A DNA stretch of 64,000 nucleotides from assembly GCA_026182355.1 (NCBI GenBank), contig JAPFBL010000002.1, positions 1,302,001 to 1,366,000 on the forward strand, in the 5' to 3' direction. This DNA comes from Hermatobates lingyangjiaoensis. Taxonomy: Eukaryota > Arthropoda > Insecta > Hemiptera > Hermatobatidae. Position 1 is the first letter of the stretch. Each line of letters begins with the position of its first letter. Position numbers and translations under genes: made by a program. The notes beneath the pieces were generated by a model, which was not told the origin of the DNA, made no database searches, and was given only the letters and a program-made list of their open reading frames with translations. Shown piece after piece: positions 44,780 to 57,920 of the stretch.

Positions 44780-45870
44780 ACCAAGCCATCAATGAATAAA
44801 GTATAATGTAAACAATTAATGCTGCAATGTACACAGGTACCATTTATATATTTGGTATTAGTAAATATAGTTTGACGTGTTTTAGTAGAGTGAATTTGAG
44901 GTGCTTTACAAATAAAATGTAAGAAAAATTTTGTATTTGTAAACAAGTACCTATATGCTAATATGGGTAGCAATCGTTTAGTTCATATTCACATATGAAT
45001 GTAATTTACAAGAACTAAAGGTGTCAACAGGAAAATATATTTTTTTCTTGTCAAGTATTTGATATGGACGAGTATAGTTAAGGTAATTGAGAAACAATAT
45101 AAATTATGCAGCTGGGAATGTGAAGACAAAGGTTGGCAGGGAGAGAGAGGTTCAGAAATAGCTGCACTAGCCAAAGTAAACAGGACGGCAGTGGGTCTTG
45201 GTTGGGAGGTACTTTGATCTGTAACTTGTGGCATGCAAACGTTAATACGAAATGTCATATCAAGTCTTGAAAATGACCTGTCAAAAGTCAAAGTATTTCT
45301 GGAACCATCTGTATTTCTCCATTTCATCTATACTACAGTTAGATTTTTTTTATCTTTTAAATCTAGTATTTGATAACTTGGCAATTCCTGACATATGGCT
45401 ATAACCGTCTACCCACTACTTTCAACTCAAATAGAAAATATGCTAAGTCATAAATCTTTATGTTTCCATTTTAATTATGTCTGAACCAACACCTGAGACT
45501 ACATTACATCCAAGAATAATAGAGCTGAAAAAAAAGAGGAAATAATACATTATTCATTGTCTCTCTTTTCATCATACATCTCATTTTCATAGCTTCAATT
45601 GTTAATTCAAATCTACAGTTACTGGAAAATCCCTTCTAAAAACAGTGATCACCACTCAAAAGATATATTCATAAAGTGCTTGTAGCGATTTCTTGAGATA
45701 TATTTGATGTTTACTTGAATCAAACTAACACCACTTAACCCAGTGTTAATTCAATAATAATATTATTTGCGCAAATAAAATTGTACTACGACACAAATAG
45801 CTCCTTCCTCACTATAAGAATGCTTCCAGAAAATGTCTCAAAAGGACATGAAATAACGAAATAAAGTAGT
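44780..45870. repeat. Repeat region, source of shuffled duplicate
   Basis: Three blocks recur at 46870-47210 in another order: 44786-44850 (ATGAATAAAGTATAATGT, GCTGCAAT), 45165-45260 (CCAAAGTAAACAGGACGGCA, GTGGGTCTTGGTTGG) and 45768-45875 (ACACAAATAGCTCCTTCCT, AGAATGCTTCCAGAAAATGT). Identity is about 90%. The minus frame of 112 codons at 44989-45327 covers one block and has no known domain. Confidence 0.65.
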
Positions 45871-46869
45871 TTATTTTACAATTCATTTCCCATTGATTCC
45901 TTTTATTAGAAAACACTCTCTTCTATGCTTCACTAAAAGATCTTTTTAAATATTGGATTTACTTGAAAAGGTAGTCGTGGCATTAATTAACTAAAATGAT
46001 AAATGAAATATATATATCATCTTTACTATATAATAAACAATGTTATTTATTTAGTTAACTTCTAATCATCCATATAATTTGAATACAAAAAATTTAGTTC
46101 AAAATTGGTAAAGAGAAAAGGATTTATAAGCAGCAGCTGCAAAGAATACGTTTTTCATTAACAACAATGATTTTAATGTAGTTTTATTACTTGACTTAAA
46201 TTCAAAAACGTAACTATTTAAAAGCGAATAAAAATATTTTATGAAGGATAAAGTTATATTAAAACTTTAAAAAACTTATAAAATGGAAGATACTAAATTG
46301 TAATAATAAATTTTAGTATAAGTCTAAAATTATGAAAACTATGAAAACTGTCTTACTTACTTTCCTACATAATATTATATAGGAAACGATTTGCAAAATT
46401 TTATGATTTGCTTATGACGTACTTCGTTACACCTTCTGGAGACCAGGAATAGTTTACATACTGTGGGGTGTTTCACCCCAGCTCTGTCTGATGGCACTCT
46501 TCTATTTGCTTCTTCAGCAAGACTGTCTCCCTCCCCCTCTTCGAGACACGACAGCATGGTGATCCTTTACAATAGTCTGCACTTGATTCAGATCGTGGAA
46601 AGGCTTATTTGTTCATTGATACCAATGTTATGACTGAACCACATTAACATGCTGATCATAATTAAATTTGAGGCATACTGTATTTTGCCGCACCTAAGAC
46701 CATATGAAGAGGATTCTTCAACGAGCAGCTATCATGGCATTAGATTAATTTAAATAGCCGTCAGTAAAGTCAAACATTTCAGTAAACACTGAGGCCAGTG
46801 TGTCTTCATTTTTCCGTTTAAACTCTGCAAATCAAATAATTTTGCATCATTTGACTTCAGAATTTGTTA

Positions 46870-47210
46870 TCAATGCCATAAATGAATAAAGTATAATGTG
46901 AACAATTATTGCTGCAATATACACCGGTACCATTTTTATTTTAATAATATTATTTGTGCAAACAAAAATGTACTATGACACAAATAGCTCCTTCCTTACT
47001 ATAAGAATGCTTCCAGAAAATGTCTCAAAAGGACTTGAAAGAACGAAATAAAGCAGTTTATTTCACGTTTTGAAAAAAAAAGGAAATTTTTCGAAATTGG
47101 TAAAATTAACCAAATTAGCCAAAGTAAACAGGACGGCAGTGGGTCTTGGTTGGCAGGTACTTTGAACTGTAACTTGTGGCATGCAAACGCTAATACGAAA
47201 TATCATATCA
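46870..47210. repeat. Compact, rearranged copy of the 44.8-45.9 kb repeat blocks
   Basis: Contains the same three blocks within 340 bp in the order 1-3-2 (46876-46940, 46952-47060, 47115-47210). Likely another member of one element family, with the larger region carrying insertions. Confidence 0.65.
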
Positions 47211-49390
47211 ACTTTTGTGTTATGACATTTCACAAGTCAAGCAAAAAAAAAACATAATAATATATTTTTATAAGTCTCTTCGAAGACAGTTCAAAACCTC
47301 AGACGTGGAAAACTTTCCTTATTTTGTCCTGTTAGTTATTCTATTAATGAAATATATTATAAATAATGAAATTCAATTGGACACTGCGCTAATACTTTAT
47401 AAACATGTTTACTTAATTCCATAGTGAACAGTACACGTAAATCTATTTTGATGAACACAATACAAAATTAGATCCAGAGGCCAACCGTTTTTAAATAAAT
47501 TTTCATATGTTCATGCATAGAATGATGGAAAATATGTTTGATATTTTTTTTTTCAAAACTGAACATACTTCGGACACCACTTCGGGTTATATAAGGACTG
47601 AAATAAACTGTTATTACTCGGCGCATTGCTGTCATCTTAAGCGAAACTGCTAACGTAACTTACAAAGTCCTTTACTACTAGCAGAAAAACAAGCCAAATT
47701 CTATGAATTAGTGTACTAAGAAATTTGACAGTATTCCTAATTCTTAATTTATTTTATATGTAAACTAGTTGGTTTCGGTTAGTGCTTGACTTACAGCGTA
47801 TTATAAAAGGTAGGTGGGTGAAATAATTCGTGAAATTTCTTAATATACAGCTGCTTGAAATAGCAGAGTATGGCGACTGAGTGCCAGTCTCAGGTTACAG
47901 TCATAACTGCTGACTTCGTACACGCTATCTAATTAGTGCTCTGCAATTTCCCAATGGGGAGTGTTGAACTTATCTTCCCAGTCATATGATATCTTACAAT
48001 CTGTAATTATAGCCTCGACTTCAATAAAATATACATTAACAGCATGAATGATCAAATATATTTACCGTTTGTAAAACAAATTACTTGGAATTTCTTTTAT
48101 TTTTTTTGGGCTTACATAAAATAAATTTAAATTGTCTTGGCATTATTGGCGCACACGATTAATGTTAATCAGCAAGTGGAAGCAATCATTGACGAATAAA
48201 TTTTTTTGTGGATTTCTTCACCTTTAGTTTTATGTAGTTCCTATAAAATTTAGCAGGAGAATTTATTTCAATTTTTTGGACTACTTATTGAATTAAAGTG
48301 TTTCTGAAATCAAGCAGAAATTGCTAACATCTGTTTACTTCCTGGGCGACATTAACAGCAATGTCACCTCTCTCGGTTAGAAGGATCATTGGTGCTCACT
48401 GTATTAAATACTGGTGGCATTTACTAATTTCTCATTTGAGGGGACCCTAAAAACAGTGACATTGACCCATGTATGAAAGTCTTTTAAACCTAATGAGCAG
48501 TAAATTAATTAAATACTTCTTTAGTATTCATATTATACTGGAAGCAGTCATCATTCACATTCACTAATAAACAAAATCATTTAAAAAAATTAGGAGTTAA
48601 ATTATGTTTCATAATAAATTACTGTTGCCCAGAAGGGCTGCCGGAACAGGTCCAGGGAAGAGACACGTCGAGGCCTTGACAAGGTCAAACACCTGCCTCT
48701 AGTACAACAGACTGCCACCCGAGGCGCCACTAAACCAGAGTACTATTATCTTACTATCATGCCGATATCCAGTCAACAAGGCATATTCGAAGACCTTGCG
48801 GCAACAGGAGACTTTCAATTACAGCCAGTCCCAAGAGTTACTCAAGACTTACGTGTAACTCACGAGTGGTAATAACGAAAACATTGAATAAACCAAATCA
48901 TCTGCGCTTTAAATTGAAATATTAATCAAATTCAATATACAAGTATATAACCACATTTTTTTATTTATCGTTGACTTTTCAATATTATAAATAAGTCATA
49001 GATGTTTCTTAGTTTTTTTTAATATTGTGATTTGATTTTTAAATCAACTTCCAAATATTGACGAAAAAAGAGCTGATAGTTTCATCTAAATGACTGCAGT
49101 CGTGTGTTATACAGATCTATATAGTAATGAACTTCTAAAATATTACCCTCTCATTAAAAATTATGATTGAACTCGTTTGGTCGGATTAAGTCAAGTGAGA
49201 AATGCGAGTTATTAGTGAGAGTTATTAGTAAAGTATTATTTAAAATAATTATTTATTACAATAAATCATCTAAAAAAATCAATGTAAGATTTATGATACA
49301 TTTAGTATAATAATAATAATAATAATTCGACTTCTTTATAGATTCATTATACTTCAAAGTATTTACTTAAATTAGAATTTTTCATTACCT
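47211..49390. other. No gene recognised
   Basis: AT-rich, with a GC-richer unknown patch at about 48625-48750 (CCAGAAGGGCTGCCGGAACA). Nothing else identifiable. Confidence 0.45.
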
Positions 49391-49392
49391 GT

Positions 49393-49575
49393 GTCGTCGT
49401 TATTCGTGTCTTTTTGTTTATTTCTTCGTCTTTTTGCTGAAGTTGGTGAGTTAGTGGTTTAAATATGTCATTTGTCATATGTCCATTATGTTTTAATTCC
49501 ATCGGGTTCTCTATACCGACAGGTTTCTGTTCATATGTCATTAAATTCTTGATAAAGTTGGAAGTATTTTTGCTG
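49393..49575 (-). CDS. Weak candidate exon, function unknown
   Basis: A minus-strand frame reads NTSNFIKNLMTYEQKPVGIE, NPMELKHNGHMTNDIFKPLT, HQLQQKDEEINKKTRITTTQ and is followed by CAG|GTAATG, a usable donor. An upstream AACGCAG could serve as acceptor. Composition is charged and polar, unlike most chance ORFs here, but no family is recognised and no partner exon was found. Could well be chance. Confidence 0.2.
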
Positions 49576-50487
49576 CGTTTTAAGCATTTGAAATAAAAAT
49601 GCATTTATGAGAGATAAAATTTATAGTTTGTCCTATATGTTGCCGGATGCAATACCCCTGAAAGAAAAACTCATCTGTTCTTTCAAAGTGATAATAAATT
49701 ATTGCTTAGATTGGAAACATGCTGACTTCAAGAAAGGCACTCTTTATCCAGTCTGGTGTGGCCAAAGGTTCAAAAATTAGTAAAACAAAGGAATTGAGTA
49801 TTGTAGGTATATTCCAATATTTCTAAAGCATCCAGGTCGAAATGCATGGATTATTGTTTCTTGTGGATGATGACATCATAAAAACATGTCCATACAAATT
49901 TAGGATGTATATTTTATCAAAAAGTCAGCCTGCACTGAATGCTTTGAAACCCATGGTTTTAATAACAAATTATTGCAAGAATGTTTGATCTCTCTTCTGA
50001 ATCTAGCCAGTAAAAATAACTTAACTCCCATAGAAATATGAGCATACAGCAGAGAATATAGGCGAATGAGGCAGTGGTCCGGTTGAAGCCAGACCTTCTG
50101 CAGTCTGGAGCTCTTTTGTAAATACACTCACACTCCCTCAAAGCTGCAATGAATGAATAAAAAAGAGAATTAAAAGAAGCTGAAGAATCACGCCTAATGC
50201 AGTTTGAAAACCTCATACCAACTGAACTTGAATTTATAAAAAAAAAATCTTCAAAGGAAGCATGTATATGTATATCTGGAATATTTACTCAGATATTATT
50301 CCCTTTACTACCAGTTATAGCTGCAATTAACATCATAAGAACAATGCATACTCTGTCTGCAAAAGAGTAGAAACCTTTGGACTCATTTTTTTTTTGTCAA
50401 TTTGTCAATGTGAGATTAATGATTTTTGCCAAAACAGCGATCATTTCTTCAACTCATGCTAAAATAACAATTATGAATAAACACTGT

Positions 50488-53400
50488 GATTTTTTTAACA
50501 TTTCTTTAATTCTCCTTGTTACACCTTAATTTACATATATGTAATATTACTAACAGTCATAAGAAATAATTTTCAAATGTTTAATAAAACAAACGTAAAT
50601 TTGTAAAATTTTATGGAAAAACCAGTCTAACGTTTCAAAAAGTCTTCACCTTTCTATAGAGCTGATTTTAATAAAAAACTACTAAATATTATTTTATGAG
50701 TTAAAAGAAAATTTTCTAAAAAGTCATAAATTTAGAGGGATTCGAATGTGTTTCTTATAATCCTATTATTTGAAATTAAGACAAGTGTCAGGTGAAATGT
50801 GTAATAGTGTCCTTTCTAGTTTTATAGCATTTTGTAATAATCCAAAAATCATATAATTTGTATCATGTAAAGATTCATATTTAGACAATGCTAAATAAGA
50901 AACTGAAGTTCCTTATGACTTAAAACTTATTCCTGCTCAACAAACTATAGTCTCTAATGTAGTTAATAGCTAAGGGAAGAAAGTGCTAAAAACTTTCAAG
51001 GAAACTACAATTTTAGATGGTTACAAGAAGTTAAGTCCACTATTCTGATGCCGAAGATCATTTCGACAAGACACGCAGTAAAGAGGCAAGGCTGCTGTTC
51101 GCAGTAATGTCATCTTCACGTTAAAGGTCGATCTAGAATTGTATGATTTACTCTGTCAGCAACTCGCAAATAAAGAGTAGAGGATTATAACTGAAAAACT
51201 GTTAAAGTAAACCGTTTGAAATGACGTGCACTTACATCTCTTTAACTTCTAATTATAAAGATGCCCTTGGGATGGCTTATACACTTGAGTGGTAAAATTG
51301 TACTTTATATATAAACTATAATAGAATTAATTCATAATTATTCGCACAGTAATTATTCATCGTAATATTTACATGATTATATAATTTTATAAAATATATT
51401 ACAAACAGAAAAAATTTTATACTATCTATATCAATAAAAGAAAGGTTTTGTCTGTACATTGCTTAGAACTGACTCATTTCAAGTTAACTTTACGTTTTAT
51501 ACCTTTGATGAACCGAATTCACCCTTAAAAAAATTCCCGTCTATTTATTTGTCCAAAAACTTTGTCACTAGCAGACTCATCCACCAAAAGTCATAGCAAG
51601 GTGAAATTTTGATAATAGGGTTGTGTATGTCTAACTTGAAGCTATGATTTGAATGGATTGGAAATTTAACGTAGAAGCGAGGTTATTGACATTTAAGCTG
51701 TGTTTGGCTAGCTATACAGGTATATAGTTAAATAAAAATATTCAGTTATTTTTAGATTTTTGATACTGTAGCAAGTAGTATTGTTAGTTGATTTTAATTT
51801 CGTTTGCTTTTATCATTATTTTCTGGCTTTAAAAAAGTGAGTTTTCTGTACCGGCGTACTAAATAAGAAGTATGCTTTGAATAAAAACGAAATTCTAAAG
51901 CTGCAAAACGTAATAGAAACTCCAGACCATAATGTCAGTTATAGACTGTACTGATAATGATATTTTTTACAATTCTATAATTTCTTATAATATTTGTGTG
52001 TGTGTAATATTTGGAAAACCACGGATCACCTCTGAATTTTTGTAAAATACCTGTCAAAGACGGGCACATCTGCTATAAAATTTCGGGCAAATGAAGCGGG
52101 AAATGCGGAATTAACTGTACATGCAGAGGAGAACTTGCTATTGTTCCATGTCGTTGTATATGTATAGGTAAAGGACTCCCGATGTGACATCAAGCTGGTA
52201 AGGACTCAGTCATAACTATAATGAATGGTTGATCAAGACATGAACCATGCTTTACGTTCCTACAGTGACTTTGAGTGCAAAGCCTGTAGTGTCATGTCAA
52301 AACAATCGAATGCCCAATTCTCTAAGCGTTTAAACTTTGGTCGGCCCAATCAAACATAAAACATCGGCTTCAGTTGGTCAATGTCGCATTGTATGGACAC
52401 CAAAAGAATAATTACATTTGTTTGATATTTGTTTTAACGGCAGGGATATCTTTTTGAAATAACTCCTCATTTAGAGCTGGAATGCTGCAGTTTCAAGAAA
52501 TGTGATGATAGCAATAATCGTAAATGCTATAAGTGAGGCTTTAGATGGCAGTTCTACCATATAGATAAGTACTGCCAGAGCCCTTCTCAAACACGTGCCG
52601 CTCAGATAATTAAAGCTGTTTTGTGGCAAACATTCAATACAACCATAAAGTATTTTCAAACTTTAATGGTAGGAAGACAGCTTCTGTTTCCCATCTTCTC
52701 TGAAAGTGTTTTCCTCTGAGTCAGCTTATTTGATGTATTAATGACGATACCACCATCAGTTTATGCCACGCCAAATAAATTTACCTCTAAGTTATTTCTT
52801 TCTCAGGAGATTCTTTCCAAATGAAATCAAAAGTGCGTTTGCAACAATATCCTACAAATTTACACAAGAGTTGATTTAGATAATAACATTTTTAACGTTC
52901 TTTGCATTTACATTTTTTCTTTGAATGTTAATTCCTAAAATAAGACATCAGTAGGTAGTTAAAAGCCATTTGATTTAAATGACAGTTTATTCTTTATGAT
53001 TTCATTTTTATAATCCTAATAATAAATAGATAATTATTTATTTTTTACTTAAATATGATAATTTATATCCTACGAATAAATATATATATTTAGAGACTAC
53101 AGTTTGTTGAGCAGGAATAAGTTTTAAGTCATAAGGAACTTCAGTTTCTTATTTAGCATTGTCTAAATATGAATCTTTACATGATACAAATTATATGATT
53201 TTTGGATTATTTCAAAATGCTATAAAACTAGAAAGGACACTATTACACATTTCACCTGACACTTGTCTTAATTTCAAATAATAGGATTATAAGCAATACA
53301 TTCGAATCCCTCTAAATTTATGACTTTTCAGAAAATTTTCTTTTAACTCAGAAAATAATATTTAGTAGTTTTTTATTAAAATCAGCTCTATAGAAAGGTG

Positions 53401-53568
53401 AAGACTTTTTGAAACGTTAGACTGGTTTTTCCATAAAATTCTACAAATTTATGTTTGTTTTATTAAACATTTGAAAAATTATTTCTTGTGACTGTTAGTA
53501 ATAATATAAGTACATATATGTAAATTAAGGTGTAACAAGGAGGATTAAAGAAATGTTAACAAAATCTG
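50488..53568. mobile_element. 3.1-kb element with ~470-bp inverted repeats
   Basis: Left arm about 50488-50958 and right arm about 53092-53568 are inverse copies at roughly 95% identity (outer TTAACATTTCTTTAATTCTC, inner CTGCTCAACAAACTATAGTC). One block reads, outward, GGTGAAGACTTTTTGAAACG, again a GAAGA-short loop-GAAAC arrangement. The 2.1-kb interior has no long ORF and includes TTGTCCAAAAACTTTGTCAC and a GC-richer part at 52060-52330. No clear target-site duplication seen at the outer ends. Possibly a non-autonomous foldback element. Confidence 0.7.
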
Positions 53569-54489
53569 GAGTGGCATATGCAGAATTAAAATACTTAAAT
53601 CCGTCTTACCTAGTATATTATACAAGTGATTTACATAAATTTTGAAGTATTACTTCAAAATACAGTTAAACTAAATAATTGAATTATTTTATCCATATTT
53701 CCCGATTTATTTAAAAAAATATAAAATTGTAATATTAAATTATTATTACTTTATCATAATTAACAAAATTACATATTTAAGTAATGAATTTGATAAAATA
53801 GAGAACCTTATAAATATGTTGATATAGCTTCTTGACCACTGATTTATCAAGTTCACAGATGGAGTTCTTGACCAAATCCTCAAGAACTCCTTCTGTCAAC
53901 TTATAAATATATTAGAATATTTATGCTATTCATTTATCCTAAACCATATGAGTAGTTATGGAATGTTTGTACTTAATTATATTTTAAAATGATTTTCATT
54001 CTAACTTTTCATAGAAATTTACTTCTAATAAACTACTTATTTTGGTTTCTATAGATTTTCATAACATTTATATAAACAATTCTGACAATTGGCCACAAGT
54101 GAAACTTAATAGTTGTTGGTACTAGCGTCATATTGCCATTTCAAATAAGCACAGTTCATACAATTTTTCACTAGTAGTAACTCATATTAAAACAGTTCTA
54201 ATACAAGAGTATAGAACCACTAGAAGGAAAAGGGGGGAAATCTGGGACAGCCTACAGTCAATTTTACTTTACTATAAGTAAATACAATAGCGAACTAGTT
54301 GATAAACAAGTGTTTTTTTTTAATGTGGTTATTATCATGTAGACGCAATATCAAACTATCTGATATTGTGTTATCAAAGTCATATATATTCAATTGCATG
54401 TTTTCGTTTGTTTTTTATGACTTTATCGTTTTATCAGTTATAATTTACTAAAAATCATTGATTTAGAACAATCTGACATATGTCATTAT
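53569..54489. other. AT-rich DNA, nothing recognised
   Basis: No gene, repeat or RNA gene identified. Confidence 0.5.
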
Positions 54490-54768
54490 CATGTCTATGC
54501 ACTCTCGATGACAAGACCATGTCAATGCACTCTCGATGACAGGACCATATCTATGCACTCTCGATAACAGGACCATCGAGTCCTGCATGCATCCAGGCCA
54601 TGTCTATTCACTCTCGATGATAGGACCATGTCCATGCACTCTCTATGACAGGACCATGTCCATTCACTCTCTATGACAGGACAATGTCAATGCACTCTCG
54701 ATGACAGGACCATATCTATGCACTCTCGATGACAGGACCATGTCTATGCACTCTCGATGACAAGACTA
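54490..54768 (+). repeat. 28-bp minisatellite, about 10 units
   Basis: Tandem units of CATGTCTATGCACTCTCGAT followed by GACAGGAC, 28 bp, with base changes among units (TCT/TCC/TCA, CTCG/CTCT). A disrupted unit near 54573-54597 (CATCGAGTCCTGCATGCATC) breaks the array. Confidence 0.92.
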
Positions 54769-55161
54769 TGACCATGTCCAGTATTGCGAGGGAGTTTCAA
54801 ATACCAATAAATAATCCCTAGTCATATTATGAGCCCTCATAGAAGGCATGTCAGATCGTCAACGACGCCTACTCTCTTTTACATGGACCTACACCTTGAG
54901 GCTAGCATGGATTAGAATATATTACACTTTTTCAATATATTAAAAGTATTCAACAATGTATGAAATATTAACTATCATAAATAAAGTTATAATATCATAA
55001 TAAGAACAATTTAAATTTGATATAGTTTGTTATATATATTCAGAACCAACTGAATCTATATTCAATGTCTAAAAATCAATGTCCGTTATCTAAAGTGCAT
55101 GTTAACACTACTCAAATGACGAAATGACACCCAGAATTAATTAAAAAAGAAGCTAACTTAC

Positions 55162-55256
55162 AAGAAAACGTGTTATTGACACTTCTTTTGATCACTTCAA
55201 CTGTCACACTCCCTCTGTGAACATTACTAGTAAACCGAAGTGGTATTGCAATTGAT
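55162..55256 (-). CDS. Weak candidate exon, function unknown
   Basis: The minus strand reads SIAIPLRFTSNVHRGSVTVE, VIKRSVNNTFS, then a consensus GTAAGT donor; TTGATAG could be the acceptor. The codon choice looks more protein-like than the surroundings. It is short, without a known domain, and could be a piece of a mobile element. Confidence 0.25.
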
Positions 55257-55724
55257 TCTATCAAATCAAATATATAAAAAATTGAAGGAAAATATTTAGA
55301 AACAACAAATGTATTTAGAGAAAATCAGAATCACGTGGATTTATAAACTACAACTATTGTTCAAAATATTTTGTTTATGATGTTATCTAATGATTACTTC
55401 AAACAACTTTAAAAACCAAAACTGACGTTTTTTGGCAATTTTGTTTACATTTTGGCATTTCTATAGTAATTTACGTGTTTTTACAGAACAAGTTTTATGC
55501 AATTAGTTTTCCAGTCAAACATTTTATGATTTGATTCTGAATTCGTTTACACTTTACTACACAGGTAAAATTAACATCTATAAAACAATTAATAGTTACA
55601 GTTTCCAAATTACATCCTAATAACTTTCCAACTTAAGAACGGAAAATGTGTATCATTTATTATTTACACCCATTTTAGTTATGGACGAGGCACTTTAAAA
55701 TTATTCTTTTCTAAATTCATGCGT

Positions 55725-55930
55725 ATAACCGTAAACCCATAGATACCCTTTCATATATTAGTATTAATTATATTTGTTTTATTTGATCTTCCACTTTTAA
55801 CGCATTCCGATTCACTGAAAAAGTAACTTGGGTTTTCTTCAAATCAGAAATTACAAAACAGATGTATCAGCATGTTAAACAAAATAGGTAGCAAATGAAT
55901 TATTATTCCTCACCCGGAAAAATCACGGTT
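55725..55930 (+). repeat. Dispersed repeat, fourth copy
   Basis: CATTCCGATTCACTGAAAAA, TCAGAAATTACAAAACAGAT and TTTGCTAGTTAATAAT segments align with the copies at 12.0, 12.4 and 44.5 kb. Confidence 0.45.
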
Positions 55931-57340
55931 TGCTAGTTAATAATACAACATATATATACATTATATTTTATTTTGCAGTAAAGTTTGTTAAACAAGTTAT
56001 ATTTAATTAAATTAAACTAAGGTAAGAATCGGCCAAGATTTATCTACATTTTTGACGAAAAGATTGGTTCTCAGGAAAAAATTGAAAATGAATTGAGTTT
56101 ATTCCAATGTGAATAATTTTTATTGGCAGGAAGGGGAATTTATATAAGAGGAATGACTAACGACAGTGAGTGAGACAATAGATAGGTGAATCAGGCAAGA
56201 CAGATCCTGCACTCTTAAATGTAGTGACGTCATTCTTCCGTAGATTATTCACACGGCTCTAGAAGTCATCCATTTTAAGTAATGTTTTATTTTATTCAAT
56301 GATCTTGACATCTCTGCCAATCACCCGAAATATCTTATAGATTAGTTAAAACTACTCTTTTTTGGATTTGAGGCGATGCCAAAGAAGACGACAGCTTGAT
56401 AAGGTTGAATGACTTTTTGGTGATCTCTTTGGGCATCATGAAAACTAAAAGTCTTCGTACTGAAACAGCCATTGGTAGTTTTTTGAGGATGATTTTCGTT
56501 GTTATACAAGGAACAACTCTAATACGGTGGAGTGCAAAAGAGTTGATTGGTTCACAAATGGATTAACTGAATTGCTTGCGAATGCGGTGACCGTTTCGAT
56601 TACGGGTTAGCTATCCCAGATGTGAGATTAACCCGAGTCAATTACTTCTTACCAAGTGCTCGAATTTCAGTTAAATTTTCAATTAGAAATCAATATGGAT
56701 TCAGTAATTTCAATTTAGACGAGTTAGTAAATCACTGCTGTAGATCTTTGAAGTTATTAACTAAAAAATCTACAGTCTACATTAATGTATCAAAGTTGTC
56801 GAAACCCCCTAAAATGCATTGTTACATTGTTACAAATAATTTATTATTTATAGTGTAATTTCATTAATGAGATAAAAGAAACAATTACTGTACTTCTATG
56901 TACAAGAAACAAAAAAAGAAACACGTACAGACAAACGTATATTCAAATCACTTATCAATATTTTGACCCTCTTAGTGATAATAGTCTGTTAGTGGCATGT
57001 TAAAGAGAGGTTGTAGACTGAAAATATTTCGAATGTCAGACAACTGAAGCGTTGTAGCCAGGTGGAGAATCAAAATTGTAAGAGTTGTAACAAGTTAGAA
57101 AATGACAAAAAAAAATAAAAAGATAACTTAAAAAAATGTAATATTCCAGCTGGACAATGAACGCGGTAACGTAACGAAGGGAACCCAGACAGCCGCACAA
57201 TTGTTATTGAGAAGAAGGAGAGGTAAGAGGGGTATTTTTAAGACTGTAAAAAGAAAAGAAGGGAATAAAAGGGTGGGCAAGTTAGAGGAAAGAAAGGAGA
57301 TCAGGAAGGAATAATTAAAATATTACCCGCTAGTTGCTAT
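55931..57340. other. No gene recognised
   Basis: AT-rich. A moderately GC-rich stretch at 56380-56640 and a purine-rich one at 57170-57310 are not identified. The 78-codon plus frame at 56622 has no known domain. Confidence 0.45.
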
Positions 57341-57351
57341 TGACCCTGATG

Positions 57352-57381
57352 AACAAGGCTGTTACTCTCGTAAATACTGGA
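57352..57381 (+). ncRNA. Degenerate hammerhead-like core
   Basis: CTGATGA followed by AACAAGGCTGTTACTCTC and GTAAA. The second box has an inserted T relative to GAAA, so at best a relic; listed because it lies next to other PLE-terminal pieces. Confidence 0.25.
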
Positions 57382-57588
57382 CCTAATTTGAATAAACAAA
57401 TACAAATGTTTTGTTTTATTTGATATGTTAAACTTAATGAATGAAAACTTCATAATATTCTTGACAGCACTGATTTTTCTGATAGGATCAATTTAGCTTC
57501 TATCCAATTTATAGCAGACATTATCAACCTGCAACAATGTGAGACTACTTTGTTTAGCTTTAACTACGGAGTATTGATACGTAGTTTG

Positions 57589-57591
<3 letters not shown>

Positions 57592-57637
<46 letters not shown>
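57592..57637. repeat. (TA)n microsatellite
   Basis: About 20 TA units immediately before the family-A foldback. Confidence 0.9.
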
Positions 57638-57640
<3 letters not shown>

Positions 57641-57670
57641 GATTTCACATAAACACGTGAAATAACAATC

Positions 57671-57855
57671 AATGATCAAACCACAATAAGAAAATGGGAA
57701 AACAAGACTAAGATCTTTCAACCGTAACAAGCGGCCTTCATCAGAGTCAAAAACCCAACTGACTCTGCTGGGTGTTTGACTCTGACGAAGACCGCTTGTT
57801 ACGGTTGAAAGATCTTAGTCTTGTTTTCCCATTTTCTTATTGTGGTTTGATCATT
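57671..57855. repeat. Foldback of PLE terminal repeat, family A
   Basis: Ungapped arms 57671-57757 and 57769-57855 (87 bp, a few mismatches), 11-bp spacer. The family-A outer end (CACGTGAAATAACAATC) is present on the left only, at 57655-57671. TA tract on the left, ATATAT on the right. Confidence 0.88.
57716..57744 (-). ncRNA. Hammerhead-like core, family A, intact boxes
   Basis: On the minus strand: CTGATGA (57744-57738), hairpin (A)GGCCG-CTTGTTA-CGGTT with two G-U pairs, GAAA (57719-57716), then GATCTTAGTC. Both invariant hammerhead boxes are exact. The mirror arm has CTGACGA in place of CTGATGA. Confidence 0.5.
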
Positions 57856-57920
57856 CAAATATACATATATATATACACGAGTTCAAAACGTTTATACACG
57901 TGTTCAGTGTATGTATATAC

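Noticed and set aside
46375..46557. 60-codon minus frame rich in Glu/Arg
   Set aside because: Short, isolated, no domain; lies beside shuffled repeat blocks and is probably repeat sequence.
49900..50216. Two overlapping minus frames (75 and 85 codons) of moderately GC-rich DNA
   Set aside because: No domain; the two frames conflict and no splice partners were found. Perhaps an old pseudogene, but not supportable.
54490..54768. CRISPR-like array
   Set aside because: The units are contiguous with no spacers and the genome is eukaryotic; it is a minisatellite.
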